Shown: piece by piece, positions 11,924 to 13,739 of the stretch
Layout: each line of letters starts with the position of its first letter
Numbering within the stretch: position 1 is the first letter of the stretch
Origin: an uncultured Prevotella sp.
GTDB lineage: Bacteria; Bacteroidota; Bacteroidia; Bacteroidales; Bacteroidaceae
Length of the DNA: 13,739 nucleotides
Assembly: GCA_900556465.1 (NCBI GenBank)
Contig: USPK01000044.1
Span: 1 to 13,739, forward strand
Direction of reading: 5' to 3'
Notes under the pieces: generated by a model
Seen by the model: the letters and a program-made list of their open reading frames with translations, nothing else
Database searches by the model: none
What the model was told of the DNA's origin: nothing
Position numbers and translations under genes: made by a program

Positions 11924-12559
11924 TCAGAGGCTGACGAAAGCCACTTTCTTCCCTTCAAAATAGTCTTCCTTGAAAAAGTCGCTGAGGTTCCACGTCTCGG
12001 AACAGTGCTTGAAGGGCCGCAGCTCCTCGCCGAGGTCGCCGCCCTTGAGGACGAGGACACCGTTCGGTACGGAATTTTTTCCCTGGTGATGGATGTTTTT
12101 CCGTATCAGGCGGACCAGCTCGGGCAGCGGCATGACGGCGCGCGACACGACAAAGTCGAATTTCCCCTTTTCCTCTATGACGTTGCGGTGGGCCAGACTG
12201 ACGTTCTGCAGCCCTATGGCCTGGGCCACCTCGGTGGCGACGCGGATTTTCTTCCCGATGCTGTCGACGAGGTGGAACTGGACTTCGGGGAAGAGAATGG
12301 CGAGCGGGATGCCCGGGAAACCGCCCCCCGTGCCGACGTCCATAATGGACGTGCCCGGGCGGAAGTGGATGGCCTTGGCAATGCCTAAGGAGTGGAGCAC
12401 GTGGTGAAGGTAGAGTTCGTCGATGTCCTTGCGCGAGATGACGTTGATCTTGGCGTTCCAGTCGTGATAGAGGGCGTCGAGCTGCTCGAACTGGCGGCGC
12501 TGCCCGTCGGACAGTTGCGGGAAGTAGTCGAAGATGATTTGTACGGTGGAGTGTTCCAT
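11924..12559 (-). CDS. rsmG: 16S rRNA (guanine-527-N7) methyltransferase RsmG
   Basis: The 211-residue product is RsmG (GidB), which uses S-adenosylmethionine to methylate N7 of G527 in 16S rRNA. In other bacteria its loss gives low-level streptomycin resistance. Visible family motifs are WNAKINVISRKD (34-45), the SAM-binding DVGTGGGFPGIPLA (74-87), LVDSIGKKIRV (98-107) and VSRAV (138-142). The length is normal. It follows the PP2C-like gene by 50 nt on the same strand with no clear terminator between them and is probably co-transcribed with it. In many bacteria this gene sits with gidA or parAB, and that linkage is absent here. Confidence 0.96.
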   Translation of the reverse strand: MEHSTVQIIFDYFPQLSDGQRRQFEQLDALYHDWNAKINVISRKDIDELYLHHVLHSLGIAKAIHFRPGTSIMDVGTGGGFPGIPLAILFPEVQFHLVDSIGKKIRVATEVAQAIGLQNVSLAHRNVIEEKGKFDFVVSRAVMPLPELVRLIRKNIHHQGKNSVPNGVLVLKGGDLGEELRPFKHCSETWNLSDFFKEDYFEGKKVAFVSL

Positions 12560-12609
12560 GAGTAGCTTGAGTTTTTAGTGGGGTGGAGCGGCCGACCGTC
12601 GGGGCGGCC

Positions 12610-13407
12610 TCAGAGGGAAAGGGAGAGAAACGCGCGGTCGTCGAACGACTCCGTCCCCTCCATCCAGCATTTCGTGGCGGCATTGGGGCCGATGCAGAGC
12701 GGGTCGGCCTGGAGCAGGCGACGGAGCCCGGCCTCCGTGTCCCGGAGCGTGTCGGCCAGGACGGGGTAGCCGTCCGAGGCCAGGATAAGCCGCCGGGCCG
12801 GGCCGAGGGGGATGGCCGGCACGGCGTCGGGGTCGATGGGGCAGCCGTCTATCACCGGATAGCGGAAGGGATTGAACGGATTGGGGTCGTTCTGGAAATT
12901 GGTCTGCTCGCGTAGGGCGTCCATGATGAGGGCCCGGCCCAGGTCGTTGCGGCGCAGCGATTCGGCCGGCGTCCCGTGGGCCAACAGGTAGCGGACGGCG
13001 TCGCAGCGCGCCTGGGTGAGGACGCGGTCCACGAGCTTGGGGTGCGTGTACGTGCGGCCCCCGACGCGGCACTGACAGTCGCCGATGAGCCAGACCGTGT
13101 GCCAGTGGTGGCTGTAAAGGGCCGCGCTGCACGTGAGGCGGTAAGCGGCCTGCGTGGCGGCCTGCGGCGGGTTGTGGACAGCGATGGCGGCCGTGAGGCG
13201 GCGGAGCACTTCCTCCTTGTCCGCCGCAGGGGGCAACGTGCGGATGGCCGTCAGCGTGAGGCGCATGGCCTGCAGCCCGCCGTGAGCGCCCACCTTGGAG
13301 GTGCTGCCGTCCACGACGGCGGCGAAGTGGTCCGTCACGACGTAGCCGTCCTCACAAAGTTGCGGCTGCCCGAGCTTGCCCTGCACGTAGCTTTCTATGA
13401 TTTCCAT
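12610..13407 (-). CDS. PP2C-like (PPM family) phosphatase-fold protein
   Basis: The 265-residue product matches the order of PP2C metal-binding motifs in divergent form: ED at 19-20, HFAAVVDGSTS (Asp33-Gly34), LIGDCQCRVGG (Asp110), LASDGYP (Asp212) and FDDRAFLSL near the C-terminus (Asp256/257, in place of the usual DN-T). A cytosolic serine/threonine phosphatase is therefore possible, but the target is unknown and the classical DGHGG is replaced by DGSTS. An open frame extends to 13533, but that part overlaps the likely promoter and is Arg/Pro-rich, so I use the ATG at 13407, which is preceded by AGGGA. No partner kinase is visible. rsmG lies 50 nt downstream on the same strand, so the pair may be one operon. 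Confidence 0.7.
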   Translation of the reverse strand: MEIIESYVQGKLGQPQLCEDGYVVTDHFAAVVDGSTSKVGAHGGLQAMRLTLTAIRTLPPAADKEEVLRRLTAAIAVHNPPQAATQAAYRLTCSAALYSHHWHTVWLIGDCQCRVGGRTYTHPKLVDRVLTQARCDAVRYLLAHGTPAESLRRNDLGRALIMDALREQTNFQNDPNPFNPFRYPVIDGCPIDPDAVPAIPLGPARRLILASDGYPVLADTLRDTEAGLRRLLQADPLCIGPNAATKCWMEGTESFDDRAFLSLSL

Positions 13408-13488
13408 GGTTTCGTCCCTGCGGCGCGTCTGTCCGCCGCCTTGTCCCGCATGGCGCGGGCCGGGCTGGCGGGGCCGTCGATTTGTGGG

Positions 13489-13496
13489 CAAAGTTA
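13489..13496 (-). promoter_or_regulatory. -7 box for the PP2C-like gene
   Basis: TAACTTTG on the minus strand is an exact TAnnTTTG match, giving a leader of about 75 nt to the ATG at 13407. No TTTG lies at the standard -33 distance. Confidence 0.5.
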
Positions 13497-13571
13497 GGAA
13501 CTTATTTCCAATCGCGCCCCGCCCGGGCCCCACGAAGTGCGTCCCCGTCCCCGCTGCTGCCGGCCGGATAC

Positions 13572-13602
13572 AAAAAAATCCCGCGCCAGGGGCTGGGCGG
13601 GA
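13572..13602 (-). terminator. Intrinsic terminator of the gene entering from the right
   Basis: Read on the minus strand, TCCCGC/GCGGGA and CCAG/CTGG arms form a near-perfect stem with a 3-nt loop and one bulged base, followed by seven T (13578-13572). It lies 36 nt after the stop of the partial gene. Confidence 0.9.
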
Positions 13603-13638
13603 CGGTATGGGGCGGGCGGCGCGGCGGCCGCTTGCGGC

Positions 13639-13739
13639 TTATCGCCGCCGGCGGGGCGGGGGCGGCGTGCCCTTGCGGCGGGGCGACGGGGCGGACTGGC
13701 GCGGGGCGCGTCCCTGGTCGGGCAGGGCGCTGCGGCGGG
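13639..13739 (-). CDS. C-terminal end of an unidentified gene (partial)
   Basis: A minus-strand frame open to the window edge ends at a TAA (13641-13639) and encodes about 32 residues rich in Arg and Pro, ending RRKGTPPPPRRR. The strong terminator 36 nt downstream supports a real gene end here. Such basic, disordered tails occur on DEAD-box RNA helicases and other RNA-binding proteins of Bacteroidota. That identity is a guess, and only the bases outside the window can settle it. Confidence 0.5.
   Translation of the reverse strand, partial: RRSALPDQGRAPRQSAPSPRRKGTPPPPRRRR

Noticed and set aside
13408..13533. Extension of the PP2C-like protein to 13533
   Set aside because: The added 42 residues are Arg/Gly/Pro-rich and cover the likely promoter box at 13489-13496.

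Overview
The window reads as chromosomal housekeeping and accessory DNA of a GC-rich member of the Bacteroidales (Bacteroidota). Three things support this. The gene families are typical: a BtuB-like TonB receptor with a Bacteroides-style signal region, a DUF5686 outer-membrane protein, a dipeptidyl peptidase III with the Bacteroides-type HECLGH zinc motif, and a YtxH/holin-like/small-protein cluster. Several starts are preceded by the Bacteroidota -7 box TAnnTTTG. Genes are GC-rich while intergenic leaders are AT-rich. I see no integrase, transposase, tRNA, rRNA or CRISPR.

Layout, left to right. 134-775 (+) is an AlkD-like HEAT-repeat protein. It converges on 902-2965 (-), a BtuB-like TonB-dependent receptor. 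Between them is a 4 x 21-bp repeat array whose centre folds into a 20-bp perfect hairpin, exactly 40 nt from each stop codon. 3179-4127 (-) holds a small envelope cluster: YtxH-domain protein, two-span holin-like membrane protein, and a conserved 81-residue protein. A divergent promoter region follows, then a SPOR-domain lipoprotein and, 11 nt downstream, a DUF5686 outer-membrane protein. The DUF5686 signal-peptide region carries an in-frame 51-bp palindrome. 7387-9426 (+) is the exported-looking M49 dipeptidyl peptidase III with a good promoter and terminator. Next comes a 492-bp intergenic region containing a second 4 x 21-bp array and an operator-like palindrome, then hsp20 (9919-10350, +). 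An arginase-family protein (10434-11225, +) overlaps by 13 bp the convergent metallo-beta-lactamase-fold hydrolase (11213-11857, -). Upstream of that on the minus strand are rsmG (11924-12559) and a PP2C-like phosphatase (12610-13407). The right edge holds the last 32 codons of another minus-strand gene with a clear terminator.

Functionally the window is a mosaic: envelope genes (TonB receptor, YtxH/holin cluster, SPOR lipoprotein, DUF5686), proteostasis and peptide turnover (Hsp20, DPP III), ribosome modification (RsmG), and hydrolases of unknown substrate. I find no convincing novel multi-gene system. The most noteworthy signals are non-coding: two separate 84-bp arrays of four 21-bp palindromic units, and a palindrome embedded in frame in a coding sequence.
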